This document shows, piece after piece, positions 35,376 to 45,678 of a DNA stretch of 64,000 bases (position 1 is its first letter; each line of letters begins with the position of its first letter). The translations under genes were made by a program, and so were the position numbers. Origin of the DNA: Histoplasma ohiense (taxonomy: Eukaryota; Ascomycota; Eurotiomycetes; Onygenales; Ajellomycetaceae); NCBI GenBank assembly GCA_017607445.1, contig JAEVHH010000006.1, positions 496,001-560,000 on the forward strand, in the 5' to 3' direction. Under the pieces are notes generated by a model. It was not told where the DNA came from, made no database searches, and saw nothing but the letters and a program-made list of their open reading frames with translations.

Positions 35376-35846
35376 TGTGACGGGTTAGCACCCGTTAGTA
35401 ATCAACTTACGCAACCAACTCCCCTCCTGCACCCGCTCGTTCCTGGCCGTTGTGACCTCGCGTAACCCTCGATGTTCTTCCGCTCCGTGCTCCGCGCTCG
35501 CGTAGTTTCTAACGATTCTTCCGCGTAGCTCCTTACGTTCTCCCGCTCTGTGTTCCGCGCTCGCGTAGTCTCTAACGATTCTTCCGCGTAGCCCTCAATG
35601 ATTCCCCCGCCCCACGTTCCGCGCTCGCGTAGCTTCTAACGATTCTTACGCGTACCCCTTAATGTTCTTCCGCTCCGCGCTCCACTGTGGAGCGGCTTCT
35701 GATATTCTTCCGCCCCGAACTTTCCCCTATAAGAACCCCCTTCGTACGACCTTTTCTTCTGATTTCTTTTCTCTTTCTTTCCTTAATCAATTCGTAATCT
35801 GTAATTAGGATAGTACCAAATCGTTAATCGAAGTACGCCCGTTACA
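35376..35846 (+). repeat. A1 3' LTR (471 bp)
   Basis: Same sequence as 29905-30375 as far as I can compare by eye, which implies recent insertion. Confidence 0.97.
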
Positions 35847-35851
35847 GTATG

Positions 35852-36460
35852 CTGATTCAGTTGACATACTCTCAGCTGCAGATATGCACTTTTTTTCTCT
35901 CTTCTCACTGCTCTTTCTATTTTTCTTCACTTCTTTTCTCTTATAATCTTCTTCAGTGCTCTCTTCTCTCTCTCTTCTCAGATTTGTGCTGGGTCACATA
36001 ACTGCAAGATGTCACAGAGAACACAGTCTTTTCTTCACTCTTTTCTTTATTTTTCTTTTCAAAACACTTACTTTTCCTCTTTTTTTTTGTCTATCTCATT
36101 TGTTTTTTCTCTGCTGTTAGAAGCACAGACAGTTCTTGAATCAACTGAGAAAGTTATTCCTCTCCATTCACTGTAAAGTCTTTCAGACACAGCAGCAGTG
36201 GTTTTCCTTGGAAACCACACTATAGCTTCACTATGAATGGCCATACATTGAGTCAGAAGTGAATGCACAGCTCAGTAAAACCCTTTTCAATGAACTGAGT
36301 CTTCTCAAGAGTTGTCATCTGAATTCTGTTTTCTTTCTCTCTGTGTATATAGAAATCTCTTCAGTGTAGCACATCTCCATGCTCTTTGGAAGGCTTCTGA
36401 AACACAGGTGCTGCCCGTGTTTTCTCCAGGATGTTAAATCAATACAAACAAACAAACAAA
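35852..36460 (+). other. L4 3' untranslated region and CAAA tail
   Basis: Continues L4 after A1 and matches L6 60414-61020 in reverse. It is pyrimidine-rich and ends in (CAAA)n. No gene; the short minus-strand frame at 36068-36268 is not conserved as coding in L6. Confidence 0.8.
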
Positions 36461-36473
36461 TCAGTTTCTGAGT
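36460..36473. repeat. Target duplication of L4, right copy
   Basis: ATCAGTTTCTGAGT, identical to 23805-23818. The sequence beyond is a LINE scrap, not the expected continuation of A3. Confidence 0.85.
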
Positions 36474-36552
36474 ATGAATGAAATCACAATATAGCTGCTC
36501 AAGATATGCTGACAGTATATGTCTCTCTTTATACAGCAGCTATACAACTGCT
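36474..36552 (+). pseudogene. LINE RT scrap (L5)
   Basis: About 75 bases from ATGAAATCACAAT onward match L4 27054-27125 in the RT region. It is flanked by the L4 target copy and the A4 LTR, so it is a remnant left after rearrangement. Confidence 0.75.
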
Positions 36553-37087
36553 TATGATGGGTTAGCATCTGTTAGTAATTAACTTACACAATCAACTCCT
36601 CTTCTGCACCCACTCATTTCTGGCTGTTGTGATCTTATATAATTCTTGATGTTTTTCTGCTCTGTGCTCTGCACTTATATAGTTTCTAACAATTCTTTCA
36701 TGTAGCTCTTAATGTTCTCTCACTTCATATTCCACACTCATGTAGTCTCTAATGATTCTTTCATATAGTCTTCAATGATTCTCTCATTTCATGCTCTGCA
36801 TTTGTGTAGTTTCTAACAATTCTTTTGTGTAGCTCTCAAGAATTCTCTCACTCTATACTCTGTACTCATATAGTTTCTAATGATTTTTCTGTATAGCTCT
36901 TAATGTTCTTTCACTTCACACTTCACTGTGAAGCAGCTTCTGATATTCTTTCACTCTGAATTTCTCTCTATAAGAATCTTCTTCATACAATCTTTTCTTC
37001 TGATTTCTTTTCTCTTTCTTTTCTTAATCAATTCATAATCTGTAATTAGAATAGTATCAAATTGTTAATCAAAGTACATCTGTTACA
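36553..37087 (+). repeat. A4 5' LTR (535 bp)
   Basis: Begins TATGATGGGTT (a mutated TGTGACGG) and ends CTGTTACA. It has the extra ~62 bp unit. Confidence 0.9.
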
Positions 37088-37467
37088 TTACAAATTGATT
37101 CTTCTGCATTTAAAATCTGAGTATTTTGTTATTAGTTCTTACACTCAAGTGTGTTGTTATCAGTTCTTACATCTGAGTGTGTTGTTTACAGATCTGAGTG
37201 TCTAATTGTTACAAGAGATCTCTTGTGAGCTCAAATGCTCTCATTGTTAGTTATATAGACTGTTATGTCTAAGTGTCTGAGATATAATCAACTGTGTTCT
37301 ACAAGGTCTGAGTGTCTATGAACTGTAATGCTGTGAATAGTGTTCATGAAGAAGCTTGACAAAGCTTAGCATCACAACACTGTGAATAGTGTCTGTGAGA
37401 GAACTGAGTATCTACAAGTATTTCTTTTTCTTTTTTTTTTTATTATTACATATTCTTAGATATCAAA
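37088..37467 (+). other. A4 untranslated leader
   Basis: Mutated version of the A1 leader, with ATCTGAGTG-type copies of CCCGAGTGC and a T-run before the gag ATG at 37468. No gene. Confidence 0.7.
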
Positions 37468-37509
37468 ATGAACTATGAACAATTCTACAAACACTCATCA
37501 CATTCAAAT
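37468..37509 (+). pseudogene. gag: A4 gag, first codons
   Basis: Matches A1 gag from its second Met. The first Met codon is mutated to ATA. It is interrupted by Gyp-B and continues at 44658. Confidence 0.8.
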
Positions 37510-37780
37510 TGTAAGAGATGGTTGTAGGTATAATTATGGGAGTAGTGTGAGGTACGCATGTAGGATGTTAAGAAGGTAGCAATCTCTATTATTCAAAGCT
37601 AATCACTGATCTTCTAATATCTACGGATATCAGCAAGCATTATATAGACGACTACCATGTGCTACAGCTGTCTATAGTGCTGTGTGCTATATCCCTCTTC
37701 ATTAATTCTGATGTGTTCTGTGTTCTTCTATCGCCATATAGCTATTTTCTAATATAGATATCTCCATTGCATCTATTACA
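37510..37780 (-). repeat. Gyp-B 3' LTR (271 bp)
   Basis: On the plus strand TGTAAGAGATGG...TCTATTACA. Same length as the right LTR, differing by about 20 C/T or G/A transitions. Confidence 0.95.
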
Positions 37781-37797
37781 ATTATCTTTCTTCTTCA
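37781..37797 (-). other. Gyp-B polypurine tract
   Basis: On the minus strand GAAGAAGAAAGATAAT leads directly into the LTR start TGTAATAG. Confidence 0.65.
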
Positions 37798-38322
37798 AAG
37801 GCCTGGTCTTCAGGGCTTCTTACTGCAATGTGTGAAGTTTGTAACATGTGCTGTGTGGTTAATATTGTATAGAGTTCACAGGATTGAGCTGAATTAATTG
37901 TTGAGATTAATTCTGAAGTGTTGCTGTTTTGAGAGAATGTTTTTCCATCTTCAGTGTCAATGCAGTTCAATCATGATTTAGACACAACTTCTGAACCCCT
38001 TTTCTTTGACTTTTACATCAAAAGTTGTACCCTAACAAAATCATCACCATCATCACCATCAATGATTTTTTATTTAAAAAGAATACATCAATTTATCAAA
38101 CAAAGTATGCTGTATCTTTCTATGTGATTTTTATTGCAAAATTCAAAGTTTTGATTGTGTGGTTGTGTTTTCCATTTTGGGTTGAGTTTTGTGTTGTTGC
38201 AATCTCTTTGATCAACATTGCAATATTGGTTTCAATCTCCAACATCTGTTTTTCTTTCTTGTTGCTTTTGCTTTTCCTCCTTCTTTGAATAAGGCCTTGA
38301 TACTAATTAAAGTTATGATAGA
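37798..38322 (+). other. Upstream region of the Gyp-B antisense gene
   Basis: T-rich, with no convincing gene. A hydrophobic open frame at 38025-38288 comes from the T-richness. It probably includes the promoter and 5' leader of asB; an ATTAAAG sequence lies about 15 bases before its ATG. Confidence 0.45.
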
Positions 38323-39473
38323 ATGTCAGAACCAGCTGTTTCTGTTGCTGGTTCAGAGTCTATGAAGGGTGATATGCTGTCTGCCATTGAGAGCATTTGC
38401 TTGGGTTGTCTGGAGAGGTTGCAGAACCCCCCAGTATACCCTTGCTTTGTGAATGATGAACAGACATACTGTCATGTCTGTCATATATTAAATAGAAGTT
38501 GTGCTGCTGTAAGTTTTTTTAAACTGAGGTTGTTATGGATGCTAATGGGTTATAGATGCCTGAGCACTTTCATGAAACTGATCAATCTTTGATTGATGAA
38601 TTTCATGAGATGCTGCTCTCTGATGAAGTTTTGGATGAGAGATTTGTCATGTATCAAACTGCTGTTGTGAGGTTTGTACTTGATGTGCAGATCTATAAGA
38701 ATGCAGATGAGGTTCTAGAATTCTATATGAACTCTGATGATCTGTTGTCACAGCAGAATGTGGCATTTAATCATAGCAGTGTTTCAGAAAGTGTGTTTTT
38801 GTGTTCTGCTATTACATTGATGTCATCCTTGCTGGGCCAAGATCTTGGTATGTTATTTGAGTTGATTGATAATGTAAGTGAAGATGAGGAAGTGGATGGT
38901 TCTGTTGAAGTATTAGAAAGAAATGCAGCAGCATATTGCTGTTGTTGTATTTGACATTTGACAATATCTCTCTGCCATCATTGCAAGTCTGCTGAGGATT
39001 GATGCAAAAAATGCAAGCACTGCTCAGTGATGAAGCACATCTGTGTTCTGGTAAGTTATTATTCAAAACAAATGTTTTTATGGTATATAATATTAACTTT
39101 CTATTAGATGTCAGTGGATGCTGTTGAATTGACTCAGATAGTTATCAATGCTGCTGAGGATCTAATTGTTGCTGATGTAGATGCTTTGAATGTTAACATT
39201 TTGCAGAGTGCTGTGACTGTGGTGATTAGATTCTTTGCTGTGAAGATCTGAGAGATTCAATGAGATGGTTCTTCTGAGGCTCCAGCTGAAATGGTGATTG
39301 ATGAGATTCTGATGGTTACATCACTGGTCACAGCTTTCAAGTCATTGTTGAAATGTTGTGCTTTGCCAGTTGAGAAAATCTGGGATAATAAGCAGATTTG
39401 TCTTGATGACAATTTCTTGAATGACACTGATCAAGCTGAGGCAGATCTGTTTTTTAATCCCTGGGTGAAATAA
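38323..39473 (+). pseudogene. Gyp-B antisense spliced gene with six-Cys motif (asB)
   Basis: Three plus-strand exons, all in phase 0: 38323-38508, 38556-39050 and 39108-39473 (TAA). Intron 38509-38555 has GTAAGT, branch GCTAATG and TATAG. Intron 39051-39107 has GTAAGT, branch ATTAACT and TTAG. The model is 348 residues with four internal TGA codons, as expected of mutated TGG or CGA. Exon 1 encodes C26-x2-C29-x11-C41-x8-C50-x2-C53-x6-C60, and the intron follows two codons later. A second Cys/His cluster (C-H-H-C...C-K-K-C-K-H-C) ends exon 2. The acidic, helical middle and tail have no membrane segment. It lies between pol and the 3' LTR of Gyp-B and converges on pol. A metal- or nucleic-acid-binding role is inference; function unknown. 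Confidence 0.7.
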
Positions 39474-39479
39474 GTATAT

Positions 39480-42400
39480 CCAGCAGTCATTGTTGTCTTC
39501 TTTGTTTTTGTTTACTAACTGACTTCTGATAGATTTTATTAAACTGTTCCAAGTACTTCTGGCTGTTCATCAAGTTTTCCTTGAGTTTCCAAGAATTGTC
39601 TGCATCTGTACAATCTTTCCATTTGATAAGATACTGTGTTTGACTGCAGTATTGATGCTTGTCTAATATAGCTTCAACTTTTCATTCCTCTTGCACATCT
39701 ATAATTATCAGTTCTGCTTGCAGGATTTGTCCATTGCGCGTGTGATATGATTTGAGAAGAGAAACATGGAATATGGAATGAATTTCTTTATATTGTGGTG
39801 TGAGTTTCAGTTTGTACACCTGTGTACTGTGGATATCAATTATTTGAAAGAGACCCAAAAATTGATGATCTAGTTTGGGTGAGGATCGCAAGGTGGATAT
39901 ATTTTTTGCATGCAGCATTATTCAGTCCCCTATCTTAAAGCTTTTTGATATATGATACTGATTGTAATACTTTTTCTCAGCTGCTTTGACAGCTTCCAGA
40001 CATTCTCAGATCTTGTTCTCTGCTTGCTTCATTTATTCCACTTGTTTCATCACTGATTTTGATGCATCTATGCTTGGGGGTTTCATGTCTATGCGAAGTT
40101 CAGTTGGTCGGCTGATCATTGCTTCAGATGGTGTCATTTTTATCAATGTGTGGAAGATGTTGTTATATGCTCATTGTGCCAGAGGAATCCATTCTATTCA
40201 ATTATCTTGCTGATAGCTGCAATATGTGTGAAGATAATGTTCAATCATCTGATTCAATCATTCTGTCTGGCTGTCGGTTTGCAGGTGGAATGCCATTGAT
40301 AATTTTTGTTGAATATGAAGCAGATAACACAATGTCAATCAAAACTTGCTATTTATTAATGAATCTTAGTTGCTAATAATGTTTGCAGATAGATCAAAGT
40401 TCTTTGCAATCCTTCATACAATAATGTCTGCAAGTTCTTCTGCATCTAGCTCTGAAGATGTGGGCACAATTATGGCTCATTTGGTGAATAAATCAACAAA
40501 TATGACAATAGCATTATAGGTTTGACTTTCCTTTTTATTATCTGGCAGGCCTTCAATAAAGTCCATGCTAATTGTATGTCATTTCTTATCTGGCACTGAA
40601 TGTGGTTGTAGCAATCTGTACAGCTTGTGCTGTAGTATCTTGACATGTTGACAAACATCACAAGTTCTCACATATTCTGCAATCTCATCACTCATATCAT
40701 GCCATAAGTACTTGTGTTTGATCACTTTGATGATTTTGTCATGTTCAAAATGGCCATTTTGGGGATCATTATGGTTCATTTTCATTATTTCATGTCTTAT
40801 GATCTTGTCTTGTGATATGTAGACTTTATCATCTTTTCTGAGCAGATCATCTTTATCTACTGTTCAGATCAAATGATTATCTACACTAGTGTCACTCATC
40901 TCTAGTCTTCTGCAAAGTTCAGATGTGTCAGCATCTCTATTCTGAATCTGCAGTAAGAGTTTGATGATAGATTCAGCTATCTCTTTGTAATAGACTGTCT
41001 CAGACTCAAATATCTTGACAACTAGAATCTGTGACATCAGAGTTTCTAGATTTAACTCTGTAACATCTGCAATCTCATTCTCATCTGCAGATGTGTTCTT
41101 TATTCTGCAGAGATTGTTATCATTGATGACTATAAGTCTCTTCACTCAACAATTTTCATTAGCTTGCAGATCTTTTTGCATCATCTTGACACATTGATCT
41201 AATTTTGTGTTTTCTTTTGTCTTTAGTGACTTAAAGATCTTCTTATGCAGCTTCTCTTGCAGAGTAGAGAGCTCTGTCAAGAAAGCTGTATGTTTTACAA
41301 AATCTGAGCAATGACTTGATGCATCTGTGGGATTATTTTTTCCAGAACAGTGCTCTATTTCAAAATTGAATGCTGAGAGCATTTCCATCCAGTGAATCTG
41401 ACACTCATTTAGCTGCTTCATTGTCATGAAACATTGAAGATTGACATGGTCAGATAAAACAGTTATTGAGTGTCTGCTATTATGTAAGTAGTGACACCAT
41501 TGCCTGAAAGCTTCTACAATCAGCAACATTTCTAAATCATATATTTGATAATGTCTTTCTGTTTCTGTGAGCTTTCTAGATCAAAACACAATCAGATGTC
41601 AGTGATCATCATCTATTAATTGTAATATTACTGCAGTGATTGCAACATCAGATCTGTCCATTTCTATACAGAGTTTTCACTGTGAATCAAAGTGAACCAA
41701 CAATGATGCTTTTGTAAAGCATTCTTTTAACTGCAAAATTGTGTGCTTGCAGTTTTTGTCTAACTGAATGAGTGTGTTATTCTTCCCTCTTTTTGTTTTG
41801 TAATCTTTTAACAATTCAGTCAGGGGTGCTGTTATTATTGAGAACTTGTATATGAATCAATGATAGAAATTGACAAATTCTAGGAATATTTGCAATTTGT
41901 TTATAGTTTGTGGTTCTGGTCAATCTAGAATTGTGTTGATGCAGTGTTTCTTGACAGTAATGCTCTGTGTGGTAACCACAAAACCCAAAAATCCAATTTC
42001 TGTTGTGTGGAATGTACACTTACTAAGTTTGGCATATAGTCTCCATCACCTTAACTGTTCCAGCATGTTCTTAACATGGACGACATGTTCATCAAGCATG
42101 TTTGAATAGATTACAATATTGTCAAGATAAGCCATGCAATATACATCTAAAAGGTCACTGAGGGCTTTGTTGATATAAGATTGAAAGGTTGCAGAGGCAT
42201 TGGTTAGCCCAAAAGGTAAGACTAGATATTCAAAGTGTTCATATCATGTTTGAAATGCTGTTTTTCATTCATCCCCCACTCATATGTGAATTCTATGATA
42301 CACATCTCTAAGGTCCAGTTGTGTATATATTTTGGCATCTGCTAATCTATCAAGTATTTCACTTATCAAGGGCAGTGAGTATTGATTCTTGACTGTTATT

Positions 42401-43130
42401 TCATTCAATCCTTGATAATCCATGCAAAGATGCAGGGTTTCATTTTTCTTGAGTGTGAATAATACTGATGCATCAGCTGAGCTCTTGGACAGATGTATTC
42501 AATTCTTCTCTAATGTTTTTTTGATATATTCTCAGAGGACAGAGAGTTCTTGAGGTGATAGATTATATATCAATTGATATGAGGGTTTCTTGTCAGGTTT
42601 GAGCTCTATGACATGATTATGAGATGCATGTTCTGCATCAGATATGTCTTCTTGAAATACATCAAGATAATCTTTATAATCATCTGGGATATTTGACTCA
42701 GTTGCTGCATTCACAGCTTGTAATGGTAAGGCAGTGAATATAATATTGCCATCATCAATTAGTGTTGTGAATTCTTTAGCAGTATTCAGATGTATGTGGT
42801 TAATATTTGACACTTTTCTATAGATCCAGCATCTTTGCATCCAGTTGATATCAGAGTTCACAGCTTCCAATCACAGCATGCTCAAAATTACATCATATTT
42901 GCTAATGTTGGTCTCTTCAAAATGGTGGAATCCTTCTCAGAGGATATGTTCATCATCAATAATCTTCATTGCAGCTCTTCATTGTTCATATGATTTAATT
43001 TTATGATTATCAACTGCTTCCACTACTTTTGGTTTATCTTCTGTCTTTGAGAAATATTTTGATGCCCAGGTGTGGGACATGAAGTTCGCATCTGCGCCAG
43101 AATCCACTAGCATTCACATCATCGACCATT
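39480..43130 (-). pseudogene. pol: Gyp-B pol (PR-RT-RH-IN-chromodomain), decayed
   Basis: Reading leftwards: protease L-V-D-S-G-A-D near 43090-43115; RT with P-F-G-L-T-N-A and Y-L-D-N at about 42118-42130, where the second Asp of Y-L-D-D has become Asn; RNase H with Y-D-L-E and the L-S-D-H region (41146-41529). The integrase zinc region H...H...C-D-V-C is at 40579-40785, with the core continuing to about 40250. The C-terminal H-V-S-L-L-K motif is at about 39740, followed by a chromodomain-like E-A-I-L-D-K-H...Y-L-I-K-W. Many TGA codons. The 3' end approaches or overlaps the end of asB. Confidence 0.8.
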
Positions 43131-44276
43131 CCACTTCTGTCAGCATCCATGTATTCATTGTCAATAATTGTTTATTTCACAGTCTAGTTGTTTGTATTCT
43201 CAATGCAGCAGCTGCTTCTACAATTGAAATTGCTGGTTTTTTGCTTGTTGAACTTGGTTGTGCTTTTCAGAGTGTAACATCCAACAATCATTTGCAACAT
43301 GATCCTTCTTATGGCAGTGAGAACACTTCTTCATTCAGTTATATTTATCTTTCTTGATTTATTCAGTTGAACTCATTTGTTCCTCTCATTTCCTCTTGTT
43401 CCAATGGTTGCTAGATTTATCAGAACAATGCTGATTCCCTACAAATATTGCAGATCTTCCTTTGCAAATAGCACACTGTTGCTCCAGCATATTTTCCTCA
43501 AGAGTCTGTAGAGTTCAAAGCAACTCTTTGTAGTTCTGAAGCTTTTGATTTCAACAGTTGAGTTCTGTGTGTAATATCTTCAATGTCTTACTATACAAGT
43601 TATCCATTCTTTGTTCTTTGCTATATGAGGGTAAGTAGTATTCCCAGTCTTCAAGATATTTAGAGAAATCATATATTGATTGCCATTCTTGTTGCTTTGC
43701 ATCTTGAAACTTTTGGCTTGTCAATCAGTGCTGGTTCTGTGGATTGTTAATTTGCATTTCTAGGTGTGATAACATATCATCAAAAGTCAACAGTGTTGCT
43801 CCTCCTCATCTCTCATATAATGATACAAAATTCAACCATTTCTGCTTAATGTGGGTGTCAAGGTAGAGTTTAGCATCATTTATCTTGTGTTCTTTCTTTT
43901 GATAATACCAATGGTGGCATGTAAAGAGAGTCAACATGCAATCTTTATAGTTCTTGAATTCTAACATATTTTTTCCTTGATAATAGTCCTTAATCTTCAA
44001 CCTCGGTGGTGTTTCATTATCATCATTCATATTGTTCACAGATTGATTTTGTGGTGGTTCTGTGGTGATATTCTGAGTTAATTGAGACTCAATGAGAGTA
44101 TCTTCATGAATCTGCACTTCCAACTTGTTGAGCTGCTGTTGTGCATGCAGAATAGCTAATTGCTGCTCTTGTTCATGAATTTGATCATTCAACTGTTGCA
44201 AACACGCATTGTGATCATTGGAGGCAGTAGAAGATTCAGATTGGTTTTCAAGAGATCTTGTATATGTCAAAACCAT
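43131..44276 (-). pseudogene. gag: Gyp-B gag, decayed
   Basis: The N-terminal 156 residues are open (43806-44276): a Gln-rich coiled coil, then an acidic linker and the capsid-like start. After several TGA codons a zinc knuckle C-S-H-C-x4-H-x4-C is readable at about 43275-43325. ATG at 44276. Confidence 0.75.
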
Positions 44277-44369
44277 CTTGCATGTTTTAACTAATGTTGT
44301 GTGTTTTAACTAACATTGTGTGCTTTATTGTAGGTGTGTGTAACAACAGACCACTCAAATAAAGTTTAG

Positions 44370-44378
44370 AGTGATTAG
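44370..44378 (-). promoter_or_regulatory. Gyp-B primer-binding site, self-complementary
   Basis: On the element strand CTAATCACT lies three bases after the 5' LTR. It is complementary to AGTGATTAG within the same LTR (plus coordinates 44471-44479). The TATA-like sequence (plus ATTATATAGG, 44511-44520) lies about 35-40 bases upstream of that segment in transcription order. Confidence 0.5.
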
Positions 44379-44381
44379 AAT

Positions 44382-44652
44382 TGTAAGAGATGATTGTAGG
44401 TATAATTATGAAAGTAGTGTGAGGTATGCATGTAGGATGTTAAGAAGGTAGCAATCTCTATTATTCAAAGCTAATCACTGATCTCCTAATATCTATGGAT
44501 ATCAGTGAGCATTATATAGGCGACTACCATGCACTACAGCCGCCTATGGTGCCGTGTGCTATGTCCCTCTTCATTAATTCTGGCGTGTTCTGTGTTCTTC
44601 TATCGCCACATAGCTATTTCCTAATATAGATATCTCCGTTGCGTCTATTACA
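44382..44652 (-). repeat. Gyp-B 5' LTR (271 bp)
   Basis: Right-hand LTR, less mutated than the left one: it keeps CpGs such as GGCGACTACC and CCGTTGCGTC. Confidence 0.95.
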
Positions 44653-44657
44653 CAAAT

Positions 44658-45625
44658 ACAGCAGACAATAACTTAGACCTACAAAGCATTCTTCAGCAGC
44701 AGATGCTACAGATGATTAAATTGCAATGATGATTTGCTGAGATGAGCACTTCTGTGTTCACTGTTTCTTCTACATCCACATCTCATGAAAAGCCCTCAAG
44801 AGAGAAGCTCTCAATCCTCAACAAATATGAGAGAGATCTAGCACTCTATCTTATATGAAAGTCAAAAGTGAACATCAAATTGGACATCAATGGACAAGCA
44901 ATAGATTATCCAATCAAGTGTGGTATATCCATAACAGATTGAATGGTAATGTGTTAGCAAAATTCCAACTCTGAATAAATTATTGTCAGAATCATCAGTG
45001 TATGTCAGAGCTAGTCTTTCAACAACTTGACTTCCTCTTTCTCAATTCTATACTTCAAGTCAAGACATTAGACTGATTTAATCAAACTTATCAGATGAAT
45101 GTTGTGTTGACAACTTATCTTTCTGAATTCAATTGCAAGCTTCTAGAAGCAGATAGACAAGACTGAGATGACACTGTCAAGATCAACATATTGTTCAAAA
45201 ACTTGAACTTTCAGTTGTATAATCAAAGTGTAGAGCATCTGAAGCTCTCAACATACAGTGAATTTTGTGCTGATCTTTGTCTGTTGAACAACAATCTGTC
45301 TCAGTTCCACATACTTCAAAATCACAGAGAATTTCACTGAACAAATGTGTACACTTCAAACTGCTCTGCAGCATTCTCCATCTTCAAACCAGAATCAATG
45401 AACTGAGTCTCATATGTAAATGCAAGTTGTCTGAGAGTTCTCAATGTCTCAGAGAAGAACATCACTGACTGAATCATCAGAGAAATCTGCATATGCTGCA
45501 ACAAATCAGAGCACTTCACAAATCAATGTCTGAACACAATCATTTCAAGTAAACCCCCCACACACATAAACACTGTGTTGTCTGTGGATAGACAAGAACA
45601 GAGAAAAGATGAGCTCTTGCTCTAA
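44658..45625 (+). pseudogene. gag: A4 gag, remainder
   Basis: Colinear with A1 gag from N-A-A-D-D-N to the TAA at 45623-45625, with numerous TGA codons and a small deletion near 44905. The knuckle C-x2-C...H...C is still recognisable at about 45490-45530. Confidence 0.85.
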
Positions 45626-45678
45626 AATATGAATGAGAGCTTAAGAAGCAGAAAGCTAGCTGAAGATTTGAGTAGAAG

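Larger units (their letters stand above)
29905..35846 (+). mobile_element. Gypsy copy A1, young and almost intact
   Basis: A 5,942 bp Ty3/gypsy chromovirus-like element with two 471 bp LTRs that I find identical by eye, a perfect 5 bp target duplication, open gag and nearly open pol. It is rich in CpG and GpG, unlike everything around it, so it has escaped the mutation process. Only one frame break is seen, in pol at about 33196. It sits in the 3' untranslated part of L4. The pol stop touches the 3' LTR, so there is no accessory gene. Confidence 0.97.
23819..36460 (+). mobile_element. LINE copy L4, full length, carrying A1
   Basis: Plus-strand Tad-type LINE with both ends: the 5' start CATTCTTACAAC at 23819 and a (CAAA)n tail at 36445-36460. 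Without A1 (29905-35846) it is about 6.7 kb. The order is 5' UTR, ORF1, ORF2 (endonuclease, RT, RNase H, Cys/His end), a 9 bp minisatellite, 3' UTR and tail. It is the reference copy for the family here. It is heavily mutated, whereas A1 inside it is not, so A1 arrived after L4 was mutated. Confidence 0.9.
37510..44652 (-). mobile_element. Gyp-B: complete Ty3/gypsy element with antisense gene
   Basis: A 7,143 bp minus-strand element bounded by 271 bp LTRs and a CAAAT target duplication (37505-37509, 44653-44657). Reading leftwards: 5' LTR, gag, pol, then a 1.7 kb region with a plus-strand spliced gene, then the 3' LTR. Mutation is moderate: TGA codons at Trp sites, but some CpG patches survive (43080-43130 and much of the right LTR). 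Confidence 0.95.

Noticed and set aside
38025..38288. 87-codon hydrophobic frame that could look like a membrane protein
   Set aside because: T-rich DNA upstream of asB gives hydrophobic codons; no conserved start context or partner.
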